DNA of 64,000 nucleotides from Trichomonas tenax (Eukaryota; Parabasalia; Trichomonadida; Trichomonadidae), in assembly GCA_023091735.1 (NCBI GenBank), contig JALKBU010000119.1, forward strand, positions 1 through 64,000. The letters run 5' to 3'. Of this stretch, positions 8,680 through 18,830 are shown one piece after another. The first letter of the stretch is position 1; the number at the start of each line of letters is the position of its first letter. Made by a program: the position numbers and the translations under genes. The notes below the pieces were generated by a model. That model worked only from the letters and a program-made list of their open reading frames with translations. It had not been told where the DNA came from and did no database searches.

Positions 8680-9759
8680 TTAATTACTGAACCAGAACCC
8701 ACCAATCAATCGCCTAATGACATCCCTCTGTACCAGTGGCTTAACAACAAATATGGCACATGTTGTTATCATTATCATAACAGATAACCACATTGGGAAC
8801 AGCAGCCAACTGATAAAAACAACAAAACACGCTTGGAACAGGTAAAGAGACTTCTTTGCATCCTGCCATGCAAACCATTCTTGGAAGAAGGAAGAAACTT
8901 CATAAAATCCTTCTGCTGGATGTCCTTTCCATTTATTGTCTTCAGCTTCACTGTCCTCGTCATCATCTCTGTCCTGCTTAAGTTTGAACCAACCATTGTA
9001 AAGTTGGATTCCAATTATCACAATTGCTGTTAAAGGGAAGAATGGAATAATTTTGAGAGCGAATGTTATGAGAGATACATAGAACAGTATGTGTAGCTTC
9101 AAATGCATATCAAAGTTTGTCGAATTAACGAATTGGGCGATTTTTAGAATTGGATCTAATAATTCGATCAATGTTTCAGCTTGAGGATCATTAGGTATTT
9201 CTTCGTGAACGATTTTCTTTGGTGCTGTGATTTCTGGTGTTGATGTCGCATCAGATTCTGATAAATCAAATTCAATTGATGCAAATGGTGTTTCGTCGAG
9301 ACTTGTTGATGTGACTATGTTGTAAACAAGATCGGTAAAGCTCTTTTCATCAAGTCTTGTTCCTTCAGCAATTTTTCTTAGAGTATTAAAACATTGGAAC
9401 AAACTTTTTGCTGTTGGGAATTTAAATGTAGAATATGCGCTTGCATTATCTGAAATTGATATTGATAGATCATTTCTTGTTCCTCGTAAACATCTTAAAG
9501 CATTATAAGTGCAATGAATGATTTGGTTATGTGGAACTGTGTTTTTTGGAAGATAAATGATCCTCTTAGAGGTCATATATAGTGATCCTTTGAGAAAATT
9601 CGTTGCTTCTCCTTCTTGGAATGAAATCTGAACATCATTGAATGAACAGATCAACGCTTCCTTCCTCAAACTGCCACCAAATATGAGCACTGCCTGTCGT
9701 ATCGGATCGTACTGTGGCTGCGTCCACTTTTCCCAAACATTTGCTGGCAATTCGTGCAT
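8680..9759 (-). CDS. GRAM-domain protein with C-terminal membrane segments
   Basis: A 359-residue protein from the ATG at 9759. Residues about 40-130 match a GRAM/PH-like fold, with FLKGSLYMTSKRIIYLPKN as the characteristic core. GRAM domains bind lipids or proteins at membranes (family knowledge). An acidic linker (about 160-205) precedes a hydrophobic hairpin (about 222-255), an acidic D/E-rich stretch, and a second hydrophobic hairpin (about 307-342) ending in a basic tail. Paired hairpins suggest an ER-shaping or contact-site protein, which is inference. The promoter contains TTGCGCCA about 100 bp upstream. No damage is seen. Confidence 0.75.
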   Translation of the reverse strand: MHELPANVWEKWTQPQYDPIRQAVLIFGGSLRKEALICSFNDVQISFQEGEATNFLKGSLYMTSKRIIYLPKNTVPHNQIIHCTYNALRCLRGTRNDLSISISDNASAYSTFKFPTAKSLFQCFNTLRKIAEGTRLDEKSFTDLVYNIVTSTSLDETPFASIEFDLSESDATSTPEITAPKKIVHEEIPNDPQAETLIELLDPILKIAQFVNSTNFDMHLKLHILFYVSLITFALKIIPFFPLTAIVIIGIQLYNGWFKLKQDRDDDEDSEAEDNKWKGHPAEGFYEVSSFFQEWFAWQDAKKSLYLFQACFVVFISWLLFPMWLSVMIMITTCAIFVVKPLVQRDVIRRLIGGFWFSN

Positions 9760-10377
9760 TTTTATTTGAATATTTCTCTATTTGATCGTGAAATTGTATA
9801 AAATCAGTGCTTTATAACGTATTAAACGCTTTGATTTGTACTTTTCTATCGATTTATTTTCCTTGCGCCATCAAAACTTCGCAAATATTATTAGATCAAT
9901 ATCAAAATCATGGAATCTGATCATTACCTCTTAAGTATATTTTTTCTACATAAAGTAAAAATGTTTCAATGTAATTATATAAATTGTAACTCTATATAGA
10001 TCGAAAATTGATTCATATCTTTTTATTATAATGCGTTCTATTAAAATTTCTCTTGGGTAAATATCTGTATAGAGACGCAAACTATTGCTATATCGTTTAT
10101 TTAGCTAAAAATCATATATAGAAATGTTTGACAAAACAATTTCAACATGTCAAATATTACAATATTATGACATGTAATTGAAATTTACAAAGCAGAAAAA
10201 TATGAAGTTTCTTTGTTTTATTCCAATAACAAAGAAACAGAGCTTCATTGCATTGATGAATTTAGAAAATTTGAGCAATACCACCAATACACATCAGAAA
10301 AAGCCATAATTATTAGAAATTTCAAAAATAGATTTTGAATTTGTAAAAAAGAATAATTCGGACAAATGGATAATAGT
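9760..10377. other. Intergenic region with an ACATGTCA inverted pair
   Basis: No gene seen. ACATGTCA (10145-10152) and TGACATGT (10168-10175) face each other across 15 bp that are themselves partly symmetric (AATATT...AATATT). This is the same motif family as the cluster at 20.86-21.14 kb. Confidence 0.5.
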
Positions 10378-10767
10378 TTACTCAGCGTTGAACTTAGCGA
10401 CGGCCTTGCCACCTTCAGAAACGGCGTGCTTGGCAAGATCACCTGGAAGAACAAGACGGACAGCTGTCTGAACTTCGCGGGAACCGAGTGTGTTACGCTC
10501 GTTCATATCGACGAGACGAGCACCCTCCTGAGCGATTCTCTCGAAGATATCTGTAACGAAGGAGTTCATGACCATCATAGCCTTGTTGGAGATACCGATA
10601 TCTGGGTGAACTTGCTTAAGGACCTTGAAGATGTAGGATGAGAATGTTTCAGCACGCTTCTTGTGGCGGAGCTTCTTGTCCTGCTTGGCAGCGTTGGCGG
10701 CATCGACGCCCTCGACGGCTGGCTTCTTCTCTGTTGGTGTCTTAGATGCTGGTTTCTTGGAAGACAT
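10378..10767 (-). CDS. H2B: Histone H2B
   Basis: A 129-residue core histone. A basic lysine-rich tail (residues 1-38) is followed by the H2B histone fold: [21 protein letters not shown], then [49 protein letters not shown] and a short tail. It pairs with H2A in the nucleosome. It is transcribed divergently from H2A across 164 bp, with a mirror-image promoter that should enforce equal expression. The stop is TAAA. The tail is short and diverged, as usual for trichomonads. Confidence 0.97.
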   Translation of the reverse strand: MSSKKPASKTPTEKKPAVEGVDAANAAKQDKKLRHKKRAETFSSYIFKVLKQVHPDIGISNKAMMVMNSFVTDIFERIAQEGARLVDMNERNTLGSREVQTAVRLVLPGDLAKHAVSEGGKAVAKFNAE

Positions 10768-10931
10768 TCTAAACGAATGAACTCAAGAAATCGCCCGCCT
10801 AAAATTGAGAGCTTTTGCCGCGCTTTTTCACTTTTCGGCGCCAGAATTGAATACTTTTCATTTTGCCACTTTAGGCCGCGAGAAAATTTGTGAACTTTTT
10901 GGCGGGCTTTTCATCAGTTCATTATTTCGTA
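10768..10931. promoter_or_regulatory. Mirror-symmetric bidirectional histone promoter
   Basis: GCCCGCC (10793-10799, read as GGCGGGC toward H2B) and GGCGGGC (10901-10907, toward H2A) each lie about 25 bp from their start codon. Both are followed by AGTTCATT and then the ATG after 8-9 bp; TTCATT fits a trichomonad TCA initiator. Between them are further G+C-rich, E2F-like sequences: TTTTGCCGCGC at 10813, TTTTCGGCGCC at 10832 and GGCCGCGAG at about 10874. TTTTTGGCGGGC closely resembles the eukaryotic E2F/DP site, suggesting S-phase control. Confidence 0.8.
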
Positions 10932-11351
10932 ATGCCAGCTAAGAAGGGTGTTAAGAAGACAGCAACAAAGACAGCCGTCGATGGTGAACGCCAGCATCCA
11001 AAGACACGTTCATCCCGTGCCGGTCTTCAGTTCCCAGTCGGTCGTCTTCACAGATTCCTCCGTGAAGGCCGTTATGGTGAGCGTGTCGGTGCTGGTGCTC
11101 CAGTTTTCATGGCCGCTGTTCTCGAATATCTTACAGTCGAAGTCCTCGAACTTGCAGGTAACGCTGCTCGTGATAACAAGAAGACACGTATTTCCCCACG
11201 CCACATCATGCTCGCCGTCCGTAACGATGAAGAACTTAACCAGCTCCTCTCCAACATCACAATTGCCTCCGCTGGTGTCGTTCCACACATCCACAAGGTT
11301 CTTCTTGGCAATCCAAAGAAGGGCAAGGATGCCTCTCAGACACAGGAGTAA
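10932..11351 (+). CDS. H2A: Histone H2A with an SQ-containing tail
   Basis: A 139-residue H2A from the ATG at 10932; an upstream in-frame extension to 10890 is non-coding leader, since the ATG follows the TTCATT initiator. The fold is canonical: [20 protein letters not shown], the acidic-patch region [40 protein letters not shown] and [11 protein letters not shown]. The C-terminus ends ASQTQE: an SQ dipeptide five residues from the end, resembling but not matching the H2A.X SQ(E/D)-hydrophobic motif phosphorylated after DNA breaks. The stop is TAAA. Confidence 0.97.
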   Translation: MPAKKGVKKTATKTAVDGERQHPKTRSSRAGLQFPVGRLHRFLREGRYGERVGAGAPVFMAAVLEYLTVEVLELAGNAARDNKKTRISPRHIMLAVRNDEELNQLLSNITIASAGVVPHIHKVLLGNPKKGKDASQTQE

Positions 11352-12147
11352 ACCTTTACTGTTTATCGGAATTTATTCATTTTTATTGTAATTTTTATAT
11401 TTACCAAAATTTATCAATGTCTCTAATCATTAGTAACTTTATGATTATAAAATGAGAGGCAATCAATATAAAAGATTAAAATTTTGAAATTCAACAAAGT
11501 GGATTTGTGATTCTTTAATTGTTATTAATGAAATTGGATTCGTCTTTTAAGTTTATTCACGAAGTGGTAAAAGTTAATTATGATTTATTCAAATTCAAAG
11601 AATATATTTTTGTATTTGACATTTGTTATTGTGAAGATATGTTTTATGGGAAGTTTTCTGCTTATTAGAATGTTAAATGGCTCCAATAATCTAATATTTG
11701 TGTTCAAAGAATATATATTCAGCACTTGACTTGTAGAACTACTCCTTTTTGTCTTAGAAGCTCCTGAAAATGATATATCAATGTATGCCCATAGTAGAAT
11801 TTCAAATCTTAATTCCTCTATAAAATCTAGTAAAGGGAAACGCATATAAATTGCTTTGTAGGTCTAAAGTAAAATTTTAACCCTATTCATTGGTAACAGT
11901 ATTTACCTCAAGTCTCAAATGTTTTTAGATTCAGTTAAATTATCTACTGGGAAATGAGCTAACCAAACGCAGGGTTAACAAAGGAAAATCCATTTAAAGG
12001 TTAGTTTGAGTTTTGTACGCTTCCGATTTGAAGATCAAAAAAATCAAATTTTCGCGCCAAATTTAAAACCCAAAGATTTGTGTTTTGCAATAAAAGGAGG
12101 TATCAAAAACACAAAAATTAAAATTTGAAAAATCATAAAAAAAATTA
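11352..12147. other. Intergenic region with an E2F-like site
   Basis: No supported gene. TTTTCGCGCCAAATTT at 12049-12064 is an almost ideal E2F/DP site (TTTSGCGC plus AAA), about 85-100 bp before the Tup1-like start. TCATAAAAAAAATTAATG gives a possible initiator directly before that ATG. Confidence 0.55.
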
Positions 12148-13440
12148 ATGTCATACCCGAGTGCTGAACAAATCCAAGGTATATTAACTAATCTCGCCTC
12201 AGAGTACGACCAATTGCTGGAAAACAGGACAAAGCTGCAGAATGACTGCACAAAGCTTCGAGAATTCATTGATTCTCAGATCCAGCAAATTCAAAACTTG
12301 AACCAGGACTTCGAAAAACTGAGGATAGAGTACTTACAGCACAGGAAGGAGACTGCCGCTCAAGGTATCCAGCCTCCGCCACGCCAACCTGTTCCACCGC
12401 CTGAATCGGAAAAACCGCAGGAGATAGTCGAGGAAGACCAGCAGGATTGGAAGGTTACAGCTCTCCCTGGTGCGGAGAAGTGCCCAGTTGATATTACGCT
12501 CGTCGCTGAAATTGTTGATATTTCTATTATTTGTTCCACCGCTTATTCACCAGATGGCAGTTGCCTTGCTATCGGCTCGAACAACGCAATGAGAATTTAT
12601 AATGTAGAAAACGATAAATTCATCTTACAATTCACAATCGAGAGCGAAAATCCGAACTTCATTCGTTCTATCGCTTGGACACCTCACGGAAAGCAACTTA
12701 TTTGCGGTGGTGAGGATTTCAAGCTTCGTGTCTTTGAACTTCAAGATAATCAAGAGGATCAAGCAGAACATGCAACTCCCATCAAAGTTATCGATGTTAA
12801 ATCAGCAATTCCGCAAATCAAATTCGTTACCGATGGTAAATTCTTCATTACAGCGACAAACGACGGAGTTTTAACGTTATGGGATGCAGTTAACTATACG
12901 AAAGCTTGGACATATTCTAGACCAGAGCAAAACATTGAAGCAGTCTCATTGGCTGTTTCGACAGATGATAAGCTCGTCGCTGTTGGTTATCGCGATAATT
13001 ATGTTTGCATTTTAGATTTAGAACATCGCAAGCTTTTACACGCATGCCAATGCCACACTGCTGGCGTCTACGCTATGGTTTTCATACCAAACACACATCG
13101 TTTGATTACTTCTTCCTTAGATTTTTCAATCAAGATCTGGGATTTCATCGAAAGTGGTGGAAATTACGATTTGAAGCTTGTAACAACACTCACCCCACAT
13201 AGCGACTATGTTTTGACTCTCGCCGTCGATCCTAAAGGAAAATGGTTGTTATCTGGATCAAAGGATATGACTATGAAAATAATCAACCTCGACTTACTGC
13301 AGCCTGTTTATAGTATCAAGAGCCATACAAACTCTATTATATCTGTTGATTTCAATCCAAATTCAATGGCGTTTTGCTCTGGCTCTGGTGATAAGATGGT
13401 TAAACTCTGGTCTATCCAATACCCTGATGGTATTGAGTAA
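12148..13440 (+). CDS. Tup1-like WD40 protein with N-terminal coiled coil
   Basis: A 430-residue protein. Residues about 1-68 form a coiled coil resembling the Tup1/Groucho tetramerisation helix (LTNLASEYDQLLENRTKLQ). A proline-rich linker (about 75-90) leads to a seven-bladed WD40 propeller from about residue 115 to the end, with GH/WD-like repeats such as LTLWDAV, FSIKIWDF and KMVKLWSI. That order (coiled coil, Pro-rich linker, C-terminal propeller) matches Tup1-type transcriptional corepressors, but other WD40 adaptors with a similar layout cannot be excluded. The stop is TAAT. An E2F-like site lies upstream. The gene is intact. Confidence 0.65.
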   Translation: MSYPSAEQIQGILTNLASEYDQLLENRTKLQNDCTKLREFIDSQIQQIQNLNQDFEKLRIEYLQHRKETAAQGIQPPPRQPVPPPESEKPQEIVEEDQQDWKVTALPGAEKCPVDITLVAEIVDISIICSTAYSPDGSCLAIGSNNAMRIYNVENDKFILQFTIESENPNFIRSIAWTPHGKQLICGGEDFKLRVFELQDNQEDQAEHATPIKVIDVKSAIPQIKFVTDGKFFITATNDGVLTLWDAVNYTKAWTYSRPEQNIEAVSLAVSTDDKLVAVGYRDNYVCILDLEHRKLLHACQCHTAGVYAMVFIPNTHRLITSSLDFSIKIWDFIESGGNYDLKLVTTLTPHSDYVLTLAVDPKGKWLLSGSKDMTMKIINLDLLQPVYSIKSHTNSIISVDFNPNSMAFCSGSGDKMVKLWSIQYPDGIE

Positions 13441-13875
13441 TTCATAGAATTTTCATATTACACATATAATATATATATATTTACGTTTTTCTTTTTTTGA
13501 TCAATTAAAAGCTTTTTATTTAATATATGCAACAACGGTTCTTAGCCTTACAAACTCCAAAAACAAAATATCTTTATTATTTCAAATATATCAACGACAA
13601 TATATGTTTATATTTTGGGTTTAAGCATAATTTTTCAAGTAAGATCAAATATGCATTACATAAAGCATAGACATTGAATATCAAAAATAGAAATATAATG
13701 TTATTACCGATTACATTGTAATTTTCTTGAATATTTTTAATCTATGTCTATTTTATAATCTGTGTCTAGATTTTAATTTTTAAAAAACTCGATATTAATT
13801 AAAGATATAATGAAAATTTGTAACAATTATCATAATTTTTTAAATTTATGATCTTAAAAAGTTTTCAGAAAAATA
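13441..13875. other. Intergenic region
   Basis: A+T-rich DNA with no supported gene; TTATCATAATT and TTTTCAG shortly before 13876 are possible initiators. Confidence 0.4.
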
Positions 13876-14172
13876 ATGGATTCAGATTTGAATGGTCTTC
13901 TTGCACAGAGAGAGCAACAGGAGCAGAATTTGAACCTCATTGCTGATGCCTCCGGCGAGGTGAGGCAGATGTCTATCGTTATCAATAACGAATTGCAAAG
14001 TCAAAATCAAATGTTGACTGACGTTCAAAATCACATGGATACGGTCCAAGACAAGATACAGAGAAACATCGAACAGATGGAAAAACTCACTCAATCATCG
14101 GAAGGGCCTTTATTATTGATATGCATAGTATTAACTTTGATTTTAATCGGCATGGTATATTGGGCTTTGTAA
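13876..14172 (+). CDS. Tail-anchored Bet1-type (Qc) SNARE
   Basis: A 98-residue protein with a single SNARE motif (about residues 15-72) of heptad-spaced hydrophobic residues and a central glutamine, probably Q43 in NNELQSQNQML, fitting the zero layer of a Q-SNARE. It is followed by a C-terminal membrane anchor (about residues 77-97). Length, absence of an N-terminal domain and the surrounding sequence match Bet1/Sft1-type SNAREs that drive ER-Golgi or intra-Golgi fusion. Assignment to Qc is by similarity; Qb is less likely. Confidence 0.8.
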   Translation: MDSDLNGLLAQREQQEQNLNLIADASGEVRQMSIVINNELQSQNQMLTDVQNHMDTVQDKIQRNIEQMEKLTQSSEGPLLLICIVLTLILIGMVYWAL

Positions 14173-15041
14173 GAACTCCTTATGGTAAGATCATGTATCT
14201 ATTTTTAAGAAAAAATTGATTTGTAATTTCAATTATACAAATTTATTCTCAAATCCCACTATACTTCAACCCATTAGAACCAACTTTTTAGTTCTTTATA
14301 TTATATTACCTTTCTATTTTATTTCCAATCAATACTAACTAATTATACAATATACTATACGGCCTTATGCATTTACTTCACGAATTTAGTCTAATTGCAC
14401 AATGTTGTTAGTCTGTTACTTATATTATTTTTATTTGTTTGAAAAATATTAAAATTGTTATTTTACTCTATCATTATTCGAATGTACTCCTACCAGATAT
14501 TTCACTGAATGAATATAATATATTGCTATTGATCAAAAATATTTCGAATTTCTTTTTTGAACATCAAATCATAATGGAAAATTGGGCATAGTTATTTCAG
14601 ATGACACAAAGTTGTTTCATCATATCTATCAACCATTAATCAAAACTTTCATAATTTTGCTAATTGAAAAAACAGCCGATGAGAAGAACTCTTTGAGGAA
14701 TATGATTTACAAATAATGTAGTGATAATATCAATCATAAAAAAGCTATGTTTGATGGACCAATATAAAATAATTAAATTTTTTGCATCCACATATAACGT
14801 AGATTCTAAAAATTAACTTGAAATGAATTTTTCAAATTTTACAAAATTTTCTCGAAAAACCAAAATCCAAAATTTCGTACTTTTCAGGTACTACATTTAA
14901 TAGAGATTATAAAAATCACCAAATCTCAATTTTTCAATATTTCGAAACAAAAACACAAAATTTTAAGTTTCTTAGAAAGCATTTCAAGTTTAGTATCTAA
15001 ATTGAAAATAAAAAAGATTGTCCAAAAAATCAAAAATTTTC
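14173..15041. other. Intergenic region
   Basis: Very A+T-rich DNA with no coding frame worth calling and no repeat recognised. TCAAAAATTTTCATG directly precedes the next start codon. Confidence 0.4.
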
Positions 15042-16643
15042 ATGGAGATAAAACAAGTTTGCGAGTCAGTAATTTCTTCGCAGACTGAGGAGACCATTTC
15101 GAGCTTTTCGACGCTAACGGAGGAACTCCCGAAGCAGATCATAGAAATGACAGGCACTTTCGGACAAAAACTTCAGTTTTTGAAAGATAATCTTTATTTT
15201 GACGCCTTAATGTCATCTTTTTCATATCCGCTATCGCTACAGCAACAACAGAGGATTCTTAAACTCTGGGATATATTTTTCCAGACCGCTGGTGATAAAG
15301 AAGACTACGATATTTTATTTTCGAATGATATCACAAACAAAGTTATATTATACGCTTTCGATTTGAATTCAGAGGATATCAGGCAGTCATATGCCACAGT
15401 TTTGAAGGGAATTTCACTTAAATTCAAAGAGTTTAATCACGATTATCTAATTTATAAAGATGAAATACCGATTTTATCTCATTCATTGCCATTCATTAAC
15501 TTCCAAGATTCGGTTACCGTGTCAGCAATGCGCTTTGTAATTTTAAATCTTTGCCTTTCTAAAAATGAAACGATTCAAGAAGCGATCAGCGATAAAACGT
15601 CATACACACCGATAGAGTACTTGATAAATAACATAGACATCGATGGATTCGCGTTCTTAGCCGACTTTTTACAAGTTGCTCCATTAGATCTCAAGAACTT
15701 CTCCTTGAATTTGCTCAGGAAGAAATTAGAGATCAGCGTCCCGGGCTTCTTCGCTACAGCTATAACATTCCTCGCTAGCTCTCAAGCAAGGTCTCTTTTA
15801 ATGGAAGTTATCAGTGCAAAGATCAATTCTTGGGATTTACACGATCCTTTGATTCTTGGCATCATATTGTACGCTCTCGAGAAGAAACTCATAAAGATTG
15901 ATGTTGCGCTGAGATGCGGCTTCAATAACACGCCTATACCACTTTTTGGTAAATCTCCGCATAATAAAGAGCGAAAGTTCGATTTGGTTTGTGAATTACA
16001 ATCTATTATGGATGATTTGATATCTCCTGTGCACACAGCCGTGATTCTTCGCATTTACACGATTCTCTTTAAATCTTTACACGAACCTGTCTTAAAGACG
16101 AAACAGAAGATCGTGCACATTCTCAGGACAGAGGGTAGTCAGGATTTGTTGAGAGTTGTCATGTATCCGCCTTCTCCACTGATAATGCGAACAGATTTAG
16201 ATTTTCTCCAGAAGAGTCAAGATATTCAGCCGAAGTTCGATAACTTAATGTATATGCTCGCTGAAATCCAGAACTATATCATGAGATACACCTGTGGAAC
16301 ATTTTTGTGGTATTTGGTCCCAAGCATTGATCTTCCACGCACAATGTCATTCAATTTGGTAAATGATGGCCAAAAGGTCACTGCTGATGCCAACACGATC
16401 ACCTTAAATGGTACAGAAATACCATTGAAGAATTGTATCATCACTTTAGAAACGAAGAAATGCGTCAGCATTAAGGTCGTTACAACAGATTCATCGCCAA
16501 GAATGTCCATACCATTCCGCACACAAAGTGAAACTTTATACACAATGGATTTCGAAACAGGAAATGTTGCCCAGGGATTCATTGAATACGTTTATGGACA
16601 GCAGTGGCAGATGGTCCTCAAAATGCTTGACGCAATTGCTTGA
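15042..16643 (+). CDS. CLEC16A/Ema-like protein with FPL domain
   Basis: A 533-residue protein; the ATG at 15042 is chosen because the earlier in-frame codon is TTG. The N-terminal half (about residues 40-180) matches the FPL domain of CLEC16A, Drosophila Ema and worm GOP-1. It has helical repeats, including RILKLWDIFFQTAGDKEDYD, an ILFSNDITNKVILYAFDLNSED segment and SYATVLKGISLKFKEFNHDY. CLEC16A relatives work in endosome maturation, autophagy and mitophagy. The C-terminal part has further helices and ends in a beta-rich, PH-like segment (about 440-520). The gene is shorter than animal CLEC16A but otherwise intact. Confidence 0.85.
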   Translation: MEIKQVCESVISSQTEETISSFSTLTEELPKQIIEMTGTFGQKLQFLKDNLYFDALMSSFSYPLSLQQQQRILKLWDIFFQTAGDKEDYDILFSNDITNKVILYAFDLNSEDIRQSYATVLKGISLKFKEFNHDYLIYKDEIPILSHSLPFINFQDSVTVSAMRFVILNLCLSKNETIQEAISDKTSYTPIEYLINNIDIDGFAFLADFLQVAPLDLKNFSLNLLRKKLEISVPGFFATAITFLASSQARSLLMEVISAKINSWDLHDPLILGIILYALEKKLIKIDVALRCGFNNTPIPLFGKSPHNKERKFDLVCELQSIMDDLISPVHTAVILRIYTILFKSLHEPVLKTKQKIVHILRTEGSQDLLRVVMYPPSPLIMRTDLDFLQKSQDIQPKFDNLMYMLAEIQNYIMRYTCGTFLWYLVPSIDLPRTMSFNLVNDGQKVTADANTITLNGTEIPLKNCIITLETKKCVSIKVVTTDSSPRMSIPFRTQSETLYTMDFETGNVAQGFIEYVYGQQWQMVLKMLDAIA

Positions 16644-17155
16644 AATATTATTATTATTATCAGAATTTTTAATATCAGTTGTTTGTTTGATCGCCAGAAC
16701 ATCAATGTTTTGTTTTTTACCACCCAAATACTATTTCTATTTCTTTTATTCATACCTTTATCTTAAATTCTAAAATTCACAATTATAAGCTCAAAATGAG
16801 TCAAAAAACACTGGAAAGTTAATCAAGAGAAAGTTGTTTATAAAATCGAACAGACTAAAATATAACGAAACAAAAATCCAAAATATTCTTTTTTTGACCA
16901 ATTATAAAAGTATATCGACGTATGTTGTAAACTTGCATGAAATAATAAAAAACACTATAACATGCCGACAATTTGAAAGGTAGCCACAATATAAAAATAA
17001 TAATGACGTAATAACGATGTTTTCCCAAGGGAAAAATACTCAATTCCAATAACATTATCCACTGTTCACAAAATGAGATTCTAGTTATTGAGTATTTCGG
17101 ACTTTTCTGTATATTCTTGATATTATTATGCATGGCAAAAATATTATTGTTTTGT
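16644..17155. other. Intergenic region between converging genes
   Basis: No gene supported; only random A+T-rich frames on both strands. Confidence 0.4.
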
Positions 17156-17599
17156 TCAGCTGAATACAATGAGGTCATCAACTACCTTAGGAAGGCTCGA
17201 TGGAGACGACTGAGAATTCATCAATTCTCTCTGTTGCTTAAGATGGAGTTCTTCTAGCGCAGCAATCTCCGCTTTCTGGCGCTCTAACAAGGCCTTGTAG
17301 TCTGGATCGCTGAAAACCTCCTCGTCGAGGTCATCAGACAATTCTTGCTGTTTCGGAGCATTCTGCTGCCTGTAGTCAGTCAGCGACTGCCGAAGTGCTT
17401 CGCTGATCTGGTTACGGATAGAGTTCCTCACTTCGATTTCTTCGGCGCTCGAAAGGCCGACGTTTTGTGCCAATTCGGACACAACTTGGCCTATATCATC
17501 GTTTTCGGTGTCGAACGGGAACCCGATTTTTATGTCCTCGTTGTCTCTGTGGATGGTGAGGTTGATCTCGACATGGCTCGGAAAACCTGCAGCAGACAT
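17156..17599 (-). CDS. Small protein with a WNK/OSR1 CCT-like domain
   Basis: A 147-residue protein from the ATG at 17599. Residues about 8-70 resemble the conserved C-terminal (CCT/OSR1_C) domain of OSR1/SPAK and WNK kinases: IKIGFPFDTENDDIGQVVSE followed by LAQNVGLSSAEEIEV. In kinases this fold binds RFxV peptides. Here no kinase domain is present and the rest is a Gln/Glu-rich coiled coil (about 85-125). It may be a free-standing adaptor. The 3' end runs to a plausible TGA near the hydrophobic VVDDLIVFS tail. Family assignment is by motif recognition only. Confidence 0.65.
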   Translation of the reverse strand: MSAAGFPSHVEINLTIHRDNEDIKIGFPFDTENDDIGQVVSELAQNVGLSSAEEIEVRNSIRNQISEALRQSLTDYRQQNAPKQQELSDDLDEEVFSDPDYKALLERQKAEIAALEELHLKQQRELMNSQSSPSSLPKVVDDLIVFS

Positions 17600-18830
17600 T
17601 CTCTGTTTTTACTAAATCTGTTCAGAAGAAAACGATTATTTTTGCAATTACCCTTTTATTTGAGACCAAAACGATTATTTCACTTTTTACCCTTTCATTT
17701 TCCCTATGAAATTGTCACGTTTTTAACAGAAACGATTATTTTTCTATTTCACTTTTCTTTACCCTTTGCACTGTCACGTTTTTATTCAAAACAGCCATTT
17801 ACCCTTTTATTCTCCCTTTTGAATTGAAAACGATATAGATGAGTGAATTGGCAAAAATGGGCCAATTCGCTAAAATCGCAGACCTAATTCACGCACTGAA
17901 AAGTGACATTGTTGTGGCAAGTTTTTTAGAGATTATATTTGTATCCTAAAATATCACCACAGAGATACAACATTAGCATTTGTGATTACAATTTCACAAC
18001 TTTAAAGCTAAAATCAGAGGATTTGATTTTATTTAAAATTAATCTTGTTTTTTTTTGAATCTAAAAACGAGTGATTTTTAATGCACAATAGTTTGCAGTG
18101 TCCCTCTTAAGTTATTCATAATAAATTGAGTTTTTCTCAAGAGCTTCTCGATAAATCTATACTTTTTCTTGGTTGTTTATTATCTAAATGAAATATACAA
18201 TATGAAAATCATATAGCGCATTAGCGAATTTAGCGAACCCGTAGCTCATTTACTGCGCAATTCAATTTTGAATAGTTTACACGAATTCGTCGCATGCACT
18301 AAAAACCTTATATGCGAATTTTATCACTTTTCCTCTAATTACATAAGGGTTATATTAATTATCAAGGGAAAATATGTGATAATATGGGGGAGAAATTGTT
18401 ATAAAGGGTATTCCAGATATTTCAATAAAAGGGGATTTGAAAATAATAAAAGGATTTTTATTATAGCGGTTCGATAAAATAATGAGGTAGATTTTTATAA
18501 TTTCCGGGTCAAACGGCATTATAAAGGGTCCTTGAGTCGCTCCTTCCGCGAGCCTTAAAAATGTTGAGTTCACGCGCAGCCAAAAACGATTAATTTGAAT
18601 TTTGCCAAAATTTACTTTTATAGATCGTCACTTTTGGTATTAATTTTGAATTGAAAACGATTACTGTGTGTGATTTTCCTTTATTTGCCCTTTAGTATGG
18701 CACTTTTTAGAACCAATTCATAGAATTACCCTTTATTTTTCCCTTTTTTACGAGTATCTTGTATTCGATTATGTGCATGCAACCAAAACATCGAAACATT
18801 ATTTTACCCTTTTCGTTTTACCCATTCATA
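17600..18830. promoter_or_regulatory. Array of AAACGATT and CCCTTT promoter-like motifs
   Basis: AAACGATTA occurs at about 17629, 17668, 17730, 18587 and 18655, with AAACGATAT at about 17828. ACCCTTTT/CCCTTT follows most copies by 20-35 bp (about 17650, 17690, 17760, 17800, 17811, 18690, 18728, 18806). Between 18380 and 18540 the CCCTTT-type motif runs on the minus strand. From memory, AACGAT-type (Myb-bound, 'M3') and CCTTT ('M5') sequences are core promoter motifs in Trichomonas vaginalis. One set lies just upstream of the minus-strand gene at 17599; no gene for the others was found. Confidence 0.6.
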
